A stretch of DNA of 64,000 nt from Parasitella parasitica (lineage: Eukaryota > Mucoromycota > Mucoromycetes > Mucorales > Mucoraceae), in assembly GCA_025201805.1 (NCBI GenBank), contig MU619394.1, positions 1 to 64,000 on the forward strand, read 5' to 3'. Position 1 is the stretch's first letter; each line of letters starts with the position of its first letter. Below the pieces are notes generated by a model, which saw only the letters and a program-made list of their open reading frames with translations, was not told the origin of the DNA and searched no databases. Below are positions 47,779-59,650 of this stretch, piece by piece. The translations under genes were made by a program, and so were the position numbers.

Positions 47779-48164
47779 TTACATACAAAATGATTGATAT
47801 TCGAAAAGGAAGGCGCGTTCATTATTAGAAGGAGTAATAGGAGCCTTGTGCCTACACTTATATACAAAGTCTTGAAGAGTGTTTCGGATGGAACGAAGCA
47901 AATATCTTTCTTGATAATTTGCAGCAACGGATATTTTTCCAAAGTCAAAGTCTTCTAATTCATCCATGTTTTTGCAATTTAGAGCCAAACGAAGGATACG
48001 CAAAGAATTTGAAAAATTTTGGTGGCAATTAATGCATCAGAACCATTGTTTACTGAAATAGCAAAATCCTTGAAAACGAAAGGTGTACAGTGGCAACAAT
48101 ATTCAAGGAAACAAAAAGCAAGGAAAGACAAAAGATAATAATTGGTGGTGAAAGCGTTTTTCAT
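47779..48164 (-). pseudogene. unrecognised broken reading frame
   Basis: Two adjacent minus-strand frames, one ending NNGSDALIATKI and the next containing LRLALNCKNMDELEDFDFGK, would join if one base of a T run near 48015-48020 were absent. The residues look protein-like (mixed charge, few low-complexity runs), but I recognise no family. Confidence 0.25.
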
Positions 48165-48545
48165 AGCCGATTACTACAGGTGGTGTACAACAGTTACTAA
48201 TGCCCACTTTGACCATAATCCAAACAGAGATATTGTTATGCTTCCTGAATTCCTTTACAGTTGCAGAAAGCGGGTTGTAAGGATTGATATGAATTTAAAA
48301 GCTGTTTTTTGTACATAACTTTACTAGAAATATTACGACAATATGTTTTGTTCATGATGAAACAAATCAAAATTTGGGTTGTCAAAGTCTATTTTTTAAC
48401 TTTTAAAACATATTAAGAGATCTATAATATACGCTCTACGACAATTACCACAAGATTGAGGGTCATCCTCCGATCCTACAGAATTAATAATGCCATCTAA
48501 TTTTTTTTTCATTAGATATTTCTTTTCTCTGTTTTCTCCAAAATA

Positions 48546-50216
48546 ATGGCTGCCGAGGATATTGTGAATATATATGGTGATAACAAAAGAGATCCAACAA
48601 AATTCATCAGCAAGCACTCGGGCGCTTTTTATAATGGCCATAAAGTCATAAATGATCCTATCCATGTATGTGTGGAATAATATCCCCCCTATAATATATT
48701 TGCATGCTAATAATTGTATCTGTTACAGGGACATATCACCTTGGATGATTATACAGTAAATTTCATCGATACACCTCAGTTTCAAAGATTGAGAGACCTC
48801 AAACAAGTAGGCAGCAATACTTTTTGTTTATTTTGCGATCTAACCATGTATTCCACAATTAAAGCTTGGTGTCCTTTACTTTATTTTTCCAGGAGCAAGT
48901 CATAATCGATTTGAACATTCTGTTGGTAATTGTTAAACACACTGATAGTGTAGACTATTATTGTGAATCTGATGAGTTTCTGTGATAGGTGTATCCCACT
49001 TATCTGGCACCCTTGTTGAGAGATTCGCGAGAGAACAACCAGAATTGGGCATATCCCAAGATGAAATTAAATGTGTCAAATTAGCTGGGTAAAGATTTTT
49101 TTGTATTTGGATGTAACAGCAGAATTAACATGGTTGCATAATAGATTATGTCATGATTTAGGTCATGGACCTTTTAGTCATGTTTTTGACAATTCATTTA
49201 TGCCTCATGCTAGACCCGGTCTGGAATGGTCTCATGAGCAAGCCTCCGAAATGATGTTGGAGTATCTTGTTGACGATAACAACATTGACTTGGAAAAAAC
49301 AGACATGGACTTTATTAAGGATCTAATTGCTGGAGAATCTAGATCAGCCAACAAATATTCGGAACGTAAATTTTTGTTTGATATTGTTGCCAACAAGAAA
49401 AACAGCGTTGATGTGGACAAGTTTGATTATATTGAGAGAGACACTTACAATATGGGACTTCGTAGTTCTTATGATGCCAAACGTCCTTTGGTATATAGCC
49501 GAGTGGTCAATAATGAAATATGTTACCATCACAAAGAAGTTTACAACATGTACGAAATGTTCCATACACGATACAGCTTGTTTAAGCAGATTTACAACCA
49601 TCGTGTGGGTAAATGTATCGAATTGATGATTGTAGACACTTTATTATTAGCAGACAAGTACTTGAAGATTTCTGATAGTGTGGACAAACCAGAAGATTAT
49701 TTGTATTTGACGGACGATGTCCTTCGCACCATTGAAAGATCCAAATGTCCTGAATTGCAAGAAGCTCGAAAAATCATTCACAACATTCGAACCCGTAAGC
49801 TATACAAATTTGTAGACGAATTTTTAATTCCTCCTGAGAAGGAATCTTATTTGAACAAAAACACCGTAACGTCCCAGGAGATCGTCAATTACCAAGCCGA
49901 TAATGCTGGCCTGGTCCCAGAGGATGTTATTGTCCAGTTTTCCAAGATTAATTATGCCATGAATGAAAAAAATCCTGTCGACTCGATCCGATTTTTTTCT
50001 AAGTTTAATGACCAAGGTACAGCATAGCTTGCGTGTGTTAGTATGTACATATTACTAATCTCTGCTTCAGAATCATTTAAGATTCCTCAAGAAAAAGTTT
50101 CGTACATGATTCCTACCAAGTTTCAGGATATAAACATTCGGATTTTCACAAGAAATCCCAGCAAAACTCATGCAATTCAAAAGGCTTTCCGTAGATATCT
50201 TGAAAAGATCAAATAA
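48546..50216 (+). CDS. SAMHD1-like HD-domain phosphohydrolase
   Basis: Exons 48546-48665, 48729-48806, 48865-48925, 48989-49088, 49145-50016 and 50071-50216 give 458 aa. The HD core is intact: FQRLRDLKQLGVLYFIFPGA, then SHNRFEHSVGV (first His), GLCHDLGHGPFSH (His-Asp pair near residue 121) and DVDKFDYIERD (last Asp near residue 210). The order and spacing match SAMHD1, a dNTP triphosphohydrolase that limits dNTP pools. No SAM domain precedes the HD domain, so it is shorter than the human protein. Exon 3 was fixed by the FPGASHNRFEH motif, which removes an apparent stop. Nuclear or cytosolic location is not evident. Confidence 0.93.
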
Positions 50217-50610
50217 TATAATATACACTCTTATATATTTAACTAATTACATTTAAAGTATCTATAATTTGACACTACATAAGAACTTTGAATGTATACA
50301 TACCGGTAGATGCTCAATTTTTAATTGCTACATTGACCTAAGTTTTACAAGTGCGGGCCAAAGGAAAAGAGAAATCAAAACAGACAATTAACAGTTCTTA
50401 CGATTTTAAACACTTAGTTGTGCAAAACGGTATATTTAAGTAGATTGAATTATGCATGCTATAATAATACCAAGTAATACATAAAAAGGGTAGTAAAAAG
50501 GGGGATATGTTTATAAATAAAGGTATGTATATAAAGTGGTTGAATCGAGAAAGAAATTGGCTTGAGGGAATACATAAAAGACTATTTTTTTTTATACAAT
50601 TAGTATTTTT
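50217..50610. other. convergent 3' intergenic region
   Basis: A+T-rich, between the convergent SAMHD1-like and kinase genes; nothing recognised. Confidence 0.5.
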
Positions 50611-50946
50611 CTAGAGGTGAATCATGTCATTTTGATCAAAGTTTTCAACAGCTGATTTCATATAAGCCTCAGCATCTGACGGATTAAAGCTTTTTCGTTT
50701 ACTAGAGACGGTGGTAGGTCCATTCTGTGATAGTAACATTTGAATCCAACCTTTGGCTAATTTGAATACTTTAGACGAGCCTTTGATTTTCGAATATCTC
50801 AGAGCAACAATCTGCAAAGGGGTTCCATCATCATTGTATTTTGAAGAAGGCACAGAGAATAAATCAATGGATAGCATGGCATATCCATCAGGGTCCTCGG
50901 TTGTGTCTGTTTCTGTAGTTGACTCTACTTGCGAGTTCTGTTGCTC

Positions 50947-50994
<48 letters not shown>

Positions 50995-53559
50995 TTGTTG
51001 TTGTTGTTGCTGTGTTAATTTCCCCATAGACAACAAGTCGTAGCTACTGTTCATTACCATGGCGGATGAAGCTGTGGAGAGTATTGATTGACTAGAGCTG
51101 AATGGGGCTGATAGTCTGTGCACCTGACGGCTCCACCACCCATTGTTCATAGAACTATGGGTTGAGCTGTTGCTTATAAATGACGTGGATTGTCTTTTAT
51201 GCAAATCAGATAATCGGTCATTAGAGGTAAACATTTTTGAACGAAAGAGAGGATGTTGCGTGGTTAGAGGTGGTACTTGTTTATACTGCTGCTGCTGCTG
51301 CTGTTCTTGTTCATGGTCTTGGTCCTGGTCCTGCTGTGGCTGGGCAACCAGAACACTGTTGGATTTCTTGTAGTTTCTTAACGTCAGCAAACAAACCAGT
51401 TGTGAGGCACTAGTTTGATAAAATGTAATGCCGAGTATCTCACAAACCATGCGAACAATTTTGATCATTTCAGACTGATTGGTTTTGGCCTGTTCGAGGT
51501 CAGACTCTTGTTGCTGCTGCATCTGCTGCTGCTGAAGAGTAAGATCAGGTATTGTGTTGGAGAAAAACACCATAGAAAACCGGTGTGAGAGTCTTCTAGT
51601 CTGTCGAGTACGTCTATTTTCTGTGAACGTGGACGAAGATGAAAACCCAGAAACTACAGTCGTCGATGAGCCTGAGCGAATATTGCATTGGATCGAGAAG
51701 TAGCTTATGTGGTCTTTAGCTACTCTCTGGTATAATTGTGAGATGTTTAAGGCGGAGGCAGCTTTTCGGAGAGGTCTAGGCTGCTGATCTGATATCCTCA
51801 TCTGTTCCTGATTCATATTTGTTGTGTAGGATTCTGTGCGTTTGAATTTGCGTAGTAGATGGTTTATTGGTGATTTGATATCCGTAAAACTGACATTGTG
51901 TATCTGATGAAGCCGTACTTGTTTCAAAGTGACTAGTAGATTTTGGTTCAAATCCATTACAACTTGATTTTGCGTGTCTAGCTGGATAGGGTTGTGCGAA
52001 GAATGGGGTATTGGCCCAGTGAAGTAGGTTGCTGGATTCGTCAAGTGGTAAATGACAGTTTTGGGCACTTTTCTGCCCCTTTTTTTTTCGTCCTGAAGAT
52101 ATTGTTTACATTGGCGTTTAGTATTTTGAACACTTGATTGGATTTGGCTGCTATCTCTTGACTTTGCAGACACAGCGTAAGATTCGGTTACATCATGCGC
52201 ACTGTAGGGTGGGTTGAATTGACGTTGCTTAAACACATCATCCAGTTCGCCGTAGTTGTTGAACCATGGATCTTGGCTCAGGAACGTTTTTAAGCTGAGC
52301 CGGTCAAATCTATCTATCGAAAGACACTTTTGTATTGTCTGCTGTAATTCGGTGCTTAAGTGGGAGGGGAATTTATAGTTGCGATTGACGATAAACTGTT
52401 TCAACTCGGATGGTGCTATTATATATACTGTTAGTTTTTCATTAGAAGGCTAAAATTGCTTGGATGTATCTTACTTTTAGCATGTGAAAATAGCTCTAGA
52501 CCGGCTGTCATTCTAAACAGCATGATACCCAAACACCATGAATCCACTTCTGGCCCAACATATGGTCTAGCGGTGATTATTTCAGGGCTGTAATAGAGCA
52601 TGGATCCACAGACTGTCTTTAGTCTTTGTAATCCAAATCGGTTCCCTAATCCAAAATCTGCAATTTTCACTTGATGATCTCTAGTCAACAGAATATTTGG
52701 AGTCTATAGAGGTGGGGGGCGAGAAGATGTATGTTTAATTAGGCACACATGCTTGTACACTATTTGATGCATCACATTAATTTACCTTTAAATCTCGGTG
52801 AACTACCCATTTGGAGTGGCAGTGGTCTATTGCGGTTACCACCTGACGAAATATATCACGCGCTTCGTCCTCTGGTATGATGCTTTTGTCGACTTTTTTC
52901 AGGTATTCTTCCAGATTGTAGCCTGGGACATATTCCATAACCAGATACAATGCATCTGCCGTCTCGTATGTCTCGTATAGCTGCACAATATTCTCATGGT
53001 CTAATACTTCCATCAAAGCAACTTCGCGAACAAGCCTCGACATGACTCTGTATATGTGTGCTCTTTTGTTGATTACCTATGTAAAATCATGCATATTACC
53101 ATAATTAGAAAACGCAACTGAAAACAAATGTATAAATATATATTAAGTGCATACCTTGATGGCTACTTTGGCTCCTGTCGAGTAATGATGTGCTAGCATG
53201 ACTTTGCTGAATTTGCCGTCGCCAAGTCGAGAATCAAAAACGTAATCGCCAATACCGTGTAATAAGCTGTCTGAATTGAACGGTACCTCTTTAGCATGCC
53301 TTTTATTTTTAGTGGCGTTTGAAGGAGAAGAAGAAGGAGCACCGGCAGCACCAGCAGCACCGGTAGTAGCACCAGTTGTAGTAGTAGTTGTGGTGGTGGC
53401 AGTAGCTGTACTAGTAGAATTAGAGGGCTGGGGGTGGCTACTAGATGGTGGTGGTAGTGGTGGCGTTGGTTTTATTTGTGCATGTTCTTCATCTTTCATT
53501 TCAATAGTAGTCGAGCGATTTTTCCACTTGTTTGAGCGGAATGGGTTAATGACAAACAT
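50611..53559 (-). CDS. CAMK/SNF1-related protein kinase with KA1-like C terminus
   Basis: Exons in transcript order: 53559-53155, 53076-52786, 52703-52475 and 52415-50611, giving 909 aa. A Pro/Ser/Thr/Ala-rich N terminus precedes the kinase domain at about residues 105-357. Visible elements are the Gly loop RLGDGKFSKV, VAIKV, HRDLKTPNILL, ADFGLGNRFG, and CGSMLYYSPE as the activation-loop end. The C terminus has both halves of a KA1-like domain: RFSMVFFSNTIPD with KIVRMVCEILGITFYQ (about 588-650), and YAMLSIDLFSVPSS with RYSKIKGSSKVFKLAKGW (about 820-890). They are separated by a Gln-rich insert encoded by CAG/CAA repeats at 50947-51011. KA1 domains bind acidic phospholipids. The exact subfamily (KIN1, GIN4/HSL1) is uncertain. 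Confidence 0.88.
50947..51011 (-). repeat. CAG/CAA trinucleotide repeat (poly-Q)
   Basis: About 20 glutamine codons, CAA at the N-terminal end and CAG further on, within the kinase C-terminal insert. A shorter Gln cluster lies at about 51285-51303. Confidence 0.9.
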
Positions 53560-54935
53560 GTTGTGTTGGCTGTTAGAATTGTGCTGCAATGATACGGTAA
53601 AACTAAACAGTTGTAAACAATCCTCTTTCGATTTCTAAGCAGTGTATTCTATAAAAGAAATATTCAAGGAGCAAAAGAAAGAGAAAAAAAGAAAACAAAA
53701 AAAAAGGGAAAGTATTTAAAAAAACTTGTTGTGTGGAACCATCAACACCATTATTAAAAAACTACAATCAAAGCAAGCAGACAACATGCACATTGTGCTT
53801 ACGTTAAAATAATATAATGGCACCCACCCTAAATCCGCGGTTATTCAAACGAACGCATTATTGTGGGGTTTTTTACAGACACGATATTTGCATTAGCTCT
53901 CCCCGTACACTTGATATCTGTGACAATACCAACCCGTAGTATCATGAGATTTGTATTTTTAATTGATTTCATTACATTGCAATTATGCATACCAGAAATC
54001 ATGCTGTTGATAGGGCGTTGATGGCAATATCTTGATCGGGAAAGTAACAAACTACCATATTAGCGACATGTGGTGTTTCAATTAACGGTTTACACAGTTA
54101 TTCGTTAACCAAGTTTATAAATAAACGCTAATATGCTAATTAACTTATTGAAAAAAATTAACTGTTGAAGATATGAATCAGCAATTCATTGTATTTTCAC
54201 AATGGCCTTGTCTCTGTATTAAAGATTTCATTGAATAATCTAATGACGATCTACACTACATGCAAAGCGGAAGGTGAAAACAACAGATCAAGATATACTC
54301 TTCAGGCACCAAACTTACCATGTAAAAATACAAAATCTCGAGACTGGAGACGCTCAAAATCCCTAAAAACAACACCAACCTAGTACTATTACTTGAAATT
54401 TTTTGCTTTATTTAATTTTATAATAATAATTGGTTAAAATATTACAGGATTGATGGTGAAAATGACATTCGAACAAAGAATATCAGTATCTGCGAAAGCA
54501 ATTACCATTTATGTAGTATGTAAGTCTGGATGCTAAATTGCTCCTCATGATAAAAAAAAAAGGGCCTGAGTGGGATTGGTAATAGATTTCTAATGTATCC
54601 AGAACCTGGTCATATATGTGCAAGTATCTTGAGTTCGCTTTTCAAGTTGGAGCATGCGACAAGCAGTTAATAATATCAGTCCCATGAGTAATTGATAACG
54701 CGCTCGTGTGGACACATGTCTCTGTCATATACACATGAACTCGATATTGTGAATAAAACAATTTTCTATGCGGCTTTCGACTTGATACATACATACAGTA
54801 GTGTACAATAAAGATCCAAGTATCGCGAATGTCTTGATTTAGCAATTTCAAGAAATGCGTGCGTAGCACTTGTGTTTATTTGGAACACAAGTGTGTAACT
54901 ATTTATTATTGTTGTTATTATTATTATTATCATTA
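53560..54935. other. spacer upstream of the kinase, no gene
   Basis: A+T-rich. Short frames lack motifs, and no RNA gene was recognised. Confidence 0.5.
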
Positions 54936-56876
54936 TTAAAAACCAAAAAGACCGTTCTTTGATAATGCAGATTCTAAATGTAACGGTACAGTCTTTTCTG
55001 CCTCTTCCTCTCTCTTTTTATCCATCTTTTTAGCTGATAATGCACCAATGTTTTTATAGTATTCTATCAGTCGAGTATGTCCACCCGCTTTGGCCAAGTC
55101 GTAAGGTGTTGATGACTTGCTACATGTATTGTAGCTGTTGATATCACATCCATATTTTTCGATGAATAATGTCGCTACTTCAAGATTACCATGACGCGAC
55201 GCCCAGTGCAAAGGAGTTTCTCCCTTGATGTCAGATTGGTTAACTGACAATTGACATGTATTGATCAAAAATAAAACCAGATCAGTGTGGCCGGAGGCGG
55301 ACGCATAATGGAGTGCACTTGAGCCTAAGTATTCAATGCGTCAGAATGTGCGCAACCTTTCGAATTTCTCTCTACCTACCCATGCTATCCACCTGTAAAT
55401 GGTATTCAGGTTGTGTGCGTGATACGATATACTCGACGGTAGCTTTATGACAGTGTTCTGCTGCTACTTGCAGGGCAGATTTGTTTTTCACACCAGCACC
55501 TCTTGCATTAGGGAGATCAGCGCCTGCCTTCAGCAGCATTTCAAGCCCTGGGAGCCAGCCCATACTTGCGGCCAAATAGACAGGAGTTACTTTGTCGTCT
55601 TCCACTTGACTCAGTGTCATGGCATTGGGATTTGCGCCGTTTTCCAAGAGGAAACCAAGTGCGTCTTTTTCTTTTTTCACAACCGCTGCGTGAATCATAC
55701 CATATCCGTATTTAACTGCTTGGTAACTCGACGATTGTTTCGCTGTATTGGGGGACCCACCGCGACGCATGAAATTACTAGCAAGTATTATTGAATACAA
55801 CATGTTCCGCTCACTACAGTCCATAGGTTTTTACTTTACCTGACTATCTTTTTAAAGTTGGGTTCAGTTTTGCTACTTCTAGCTAAATCATCCCAAAGTG
55901 TATCCGAGCCACCAAAAGCGATTGGATCCACCTTGCGCTGCTGGATTTCTGAGCTGTTTACAGAGCCCACATGGCTAGCATTTGTAGCAGATCGAGCGAC
56001 CCCTGATTGTGGAGTATTGCTGACAACATGGGCTACATTTTTATGTGCAAGTACCGGACTTGCAAGAGGCGAAGTAGGACTAGGCTGTTGCATATACTGC
56101 CAAGATCCTTTCCTTGCTGGTATGTATTTGCCATTGAGTGATTCGCCGTCAGTGGTTGCCGAATAAACACTACCAGGGCCAGCATTTGAGGTTTTGCTGA
56201 TTCTGGAAACAGGCGAGTGAGGCGCACCTGAGTTGATCGAAGAAGCATTGGACGAAGAAGAAGCGGTTGAGACGTGTCTGCTAGCTTTGGTTTCGGCTGG
56301 TAATGGAGCAACGGGCAGAGGAGGGGCAAATGAATTAGGGTTTGCTGCTCCATCTGGAACCGAGACAGATGAAGGAGGCGGGCTGCTAGGATTGTCGCTA
56401 TAAGCAGGGTTCAAGTGTGAAGGTGAAGTGCATTCCATTGATGGACTTCCAGGTCTTGCAGCGCTAATTACAGCATATTGCTTGGTCAGCTCAACTGCTC
56501 GCTCGTATTTTTTCCTGAAGAACTGCATTTCTCTGACAGCCTTCTCGTATCTGTGCTGATAACTGTCCTCTGTTAATTGCAATGCATCATTCTCTTGCTC
56601 CAAAATTTCTGATCTTTGCTGGAGAGTTGAGATGAGGCCGTCATAGTCGGTCATTAGTTTAGTAATCTCTATTTGGAAGGCTTCCTTCAATTCACTGTTC
56701 GATATGCGCTGCGTCAACTTCACCAGATTGTCTTTGGGAGTGGTGCGTTGATGCTGTTGGTAGTGTGGTTGGGCCATTGCATTGAGTTCAGGTATACCTT
56801 GGGTTTGGATCCTTTGTATTTGGCAGCTGTTGTCAAATTGATAGCTGATATTGTTTATTGCAGATGGTGTTGTCAT
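54936..56876 (-). CDS. coiled-coil plus ankyrin-repeat protein
   Basis: Exons in transcript order: 56876-55840, 55777-55380 and 55324-54936, giving 607 aa. Residues about 60-150 form a coiled coil (ELKEAFQIEITKLMTDYDGL, then QQRSEILEQENDALQLTEDS and EKAVREMQFFRKKYERAVEL). A Ser/Pro-rich linker follows. The C-terminal part has several ankyrin repeats, including KVTPVYLAASMGWLPGLEML, KSALQVAAEHCHKATVEYIV, SSALHYASASGHTDLVLFLI and ETPLHWASRHGNLEVATLFI. It probably acts as a cytosolic scaffold; partners are unknown. The exon 2 acceptor was set by the only phase-compatible AG. Confidence 0.85.
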
Positions 56877-59650
56877 TTACCAATGAAAACAAGAAACAAA
56901 AGGGAAAAGAGAGCAAAGAGTATGAAAAAAGAGAAATAGTAGAATATATAGGGTTTTTCCCAACGGATTACTGCCGCTGAGATCTTCTTGGGGGCGGGTT
57001 AATAAATAAAGGCAATTTTGGATTTTCTATTGTATCCCTTTTTGTGCGTGTTCTCCCCCCCCCCAAAAAAAAAGGCTAGACGATCCCTGGCGCTAGATTC
57101 AAGAAGGCCCTCTAACATAAAAACAATGCAACTTGTGCTTTTAGTTGGCATAAACCCTTTAAATATGACGATATTCACTGAAACAAAGAAAATTTATATA
57201 AAAAGGGACAGGAGGGAAAACAACAAAGAAATTGATGTGTCTTTACTAAGCTATCCTTCTCCTATCTCAGTCATATATGCCTCGGACTTGAGTCATGTAT
57301 GCACTATATGAAGTGTTTCGAAATACACCCTTATCAAAGCAGGCTCCCCATTTATTGTTCCTTCAATTTTCACAGTGTATCTATTTTGATCGGTAAGAAT
57401 ACGCTATGAATGTCGATTTCTCTCAGGACAAGTTCCCTGCAAACATCTTGCTTGTGTCTAAACTGATTTCCGATCATATGAACTTGTCATACAGTAATAC
57501 AAGGAGCGGTGCTCCGTTCTAAATCGCTAATATCATACATGTCTATTTCGTTAGCGCAGAGATCCGCCCATTGTATTAAATGCTCCCCGCTTTTCAGATC
57601 ATTATTACTTTATTAATGAGGAGAACATGGAACAAAGTTTGATGAAGACCTTATACATAGTGGGAGCAATTTGATTGTGCATTTTCTAATTGCACAAAGT
57701 ATTAGGAGCCAGCATCACTCTGCAATATTGTCAAGGCGATGTGCTCTCATTTTTTGTTTGTGTACAAAAATACCTTTATGAAACTGGTGGGCACAAACAT
57801 TTGCTATTGAGAATGTAAAAGATCAAGTGTATCATATGCTCGCCAAAATGATCAGCTTTATACATTAACAATATGCAGCAATAATCGCTATTGTAGAATT
57901 ACACTACATTAGGTAAATATGTCTCTTAATTGACAAACATAACATGCTAAACCCTGATTTGTCTATAATATAGTTTTCTCGCATAAGTAGACTTACATAC
58001 ACAAAAGGGTAGAGTACAAATAAAAAGAAAGTGTGGTTGAAGGTGTCTATCGTCCCAAATGATAAGCATAACAAAGCATACAAAGCCCCTTTTACTGCAA
58101 AAATGATCTCGAAACCAAACAGTTATACAAGATGAACATAATATTATGATGAATGGAGCGATAGTCTGAAACAGTTTAAATGTTCAGGTTACAAATCTAA
58201 ATCTAGTGGCGTTCTGAGGCTACAGGTATAGATAGCATTGTGAATTCAAATTTCCAGAAATTAAATGCAAGGCTTGGATCGCCAAAGCAAGGGTTCAATA
58301 CTGGTAATGACATTTGATGGCGATACACTAGTAAATGTGGACAAAACAATCATTAAATATATTACAACAAATCGATTCAGCATTCAATGTATATGAGCTT
58401 ACTCGTTATTTTCAAAGAAACTTTGCGATCATTGCAAATCAATGGAGGGCGCAGTTCTGATCTGCGACACTCTACATTTTGCATGAAATCTCCTTTCCAG
58501 TAGAACTTTGTAGCGATCATCCAATACTTTTACGTCCCATCAAACTTCAGTGCAACTCAAAATGTAGTAAAATCGAATTGATAACCTCCTTTCCTTACTA
58601 AGATCCAGTTCTTCGTACAACGACGTTAGCGTGCAGGTGATGCCTGCCATCAACGGTAGCAATTTTACTGTGATTGTAGTAGGTAAAGCAAAGTCTTCGA
58701 CTCCCTTCACAGCAACCCTACGTTCTTGCAAATTGCTTACGTGCCTTCTTGCTATTAAGAGATTTACAATGCTCATATCAAATCATGACGAGTAAAGAAT
58801 TTTGCTGATATCACACTTCCACTTAGTTTGATGATGATGTAAAAGTCTCCTGATTACACATTCAGCAAAATCAATGGTGCTTACACCGCAAAAACATCAA
58901 AGTTTTTTCGATCTATGATATTGTTTGATACAAACAATAAATTACACGGGCAAAAATAAGAGAAGCATGTATTTGATTTGAAATGTTGCATTTATCAAAA
59001 GTTGCAGAGTGAGGAACAAGGGATTATTCAGGTTATTATAAAAAAAACTTACAAAACTTCATACATAAAGATCAAACATTAGATGCCAAATCGTGGTTCT
59101 GCTTTAAAGTTTTATCCTTTGGCATTATCGATTCTATTACTTTTCCCCAAGCTTTTCATCTTGCTAGATTCGCCCTCAAGCCAGCATCACTAGCAAACTA
59201 GCAAATTAGACAACGTATCTATTGCTTGATGCCAGACACTTGAGAAGACTCAGCCTTTTAAATTGAGAAACGTTAATTATCATCTACAGTAAATACACTG
59301 AAAAATACGATATAATTGACGGTATTTTAGATGAAAGAAATCGAAAGTGAAAGATTTCAAAAGATCTCATAGCAACTCAACGATATTTATGGTTTAATGC
59401 ATTGATGATTAGACTCCAGATGTGGCTCCATTTAATAGAGTAACTTCTCATGCAAACTTGTACAAGAAAGTAAACCTTTTCATTTTCTCTATTTGCACTA
59501 AAAATGGGGTTTCTGGATATTTTTATTGGGTACTTGTTGCCTTACATCATATATCAAAGACTTTAAATCGGAGTAAGCCATGCCAATGCCTAAAAGAAAT
59601 GCTTCCAATGCCGAAAATTAACGTCATTCCCTTTCTTTTTCGTTACAAAA
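56877..59650. other. long A+T-rich spacer
   Basis: A C10/A9 homopolymer pair lies near 57055-57073. I see no gene, tRNA or clear repeat in the rest. Confidence 0.5.

Larger units (their letters stand above)
46834..48545. other. spacer with dispersed repeats
   Basis: It contains repeat copy 2 (46981-47075) and further related pieces with a core like AAAGCTGTTTTTTGTACATA near 47570-47600 and 48296-48325. Two minus-strand frames at about 47778-48164 are described separately. Confidence 0.5.

Noticed and set aside
48807-48905. Apparent stop or GC donor in the SAMHD1-like gene
   Set aside because: Placing the acceptor at 48864 restores LGVLYFIFPGASHNRFEH in phase, so no irregular splice is needed.
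50753-51373. Forward frames with long poly-Cys runs
   Set aside because: They are the reverse-strand reading of the CAG repeat in the kinase gene.
58540-58776. 78-codon minus-strand frame in the long spacer
   Set aside because: No recognisable family and no extension by splicing.
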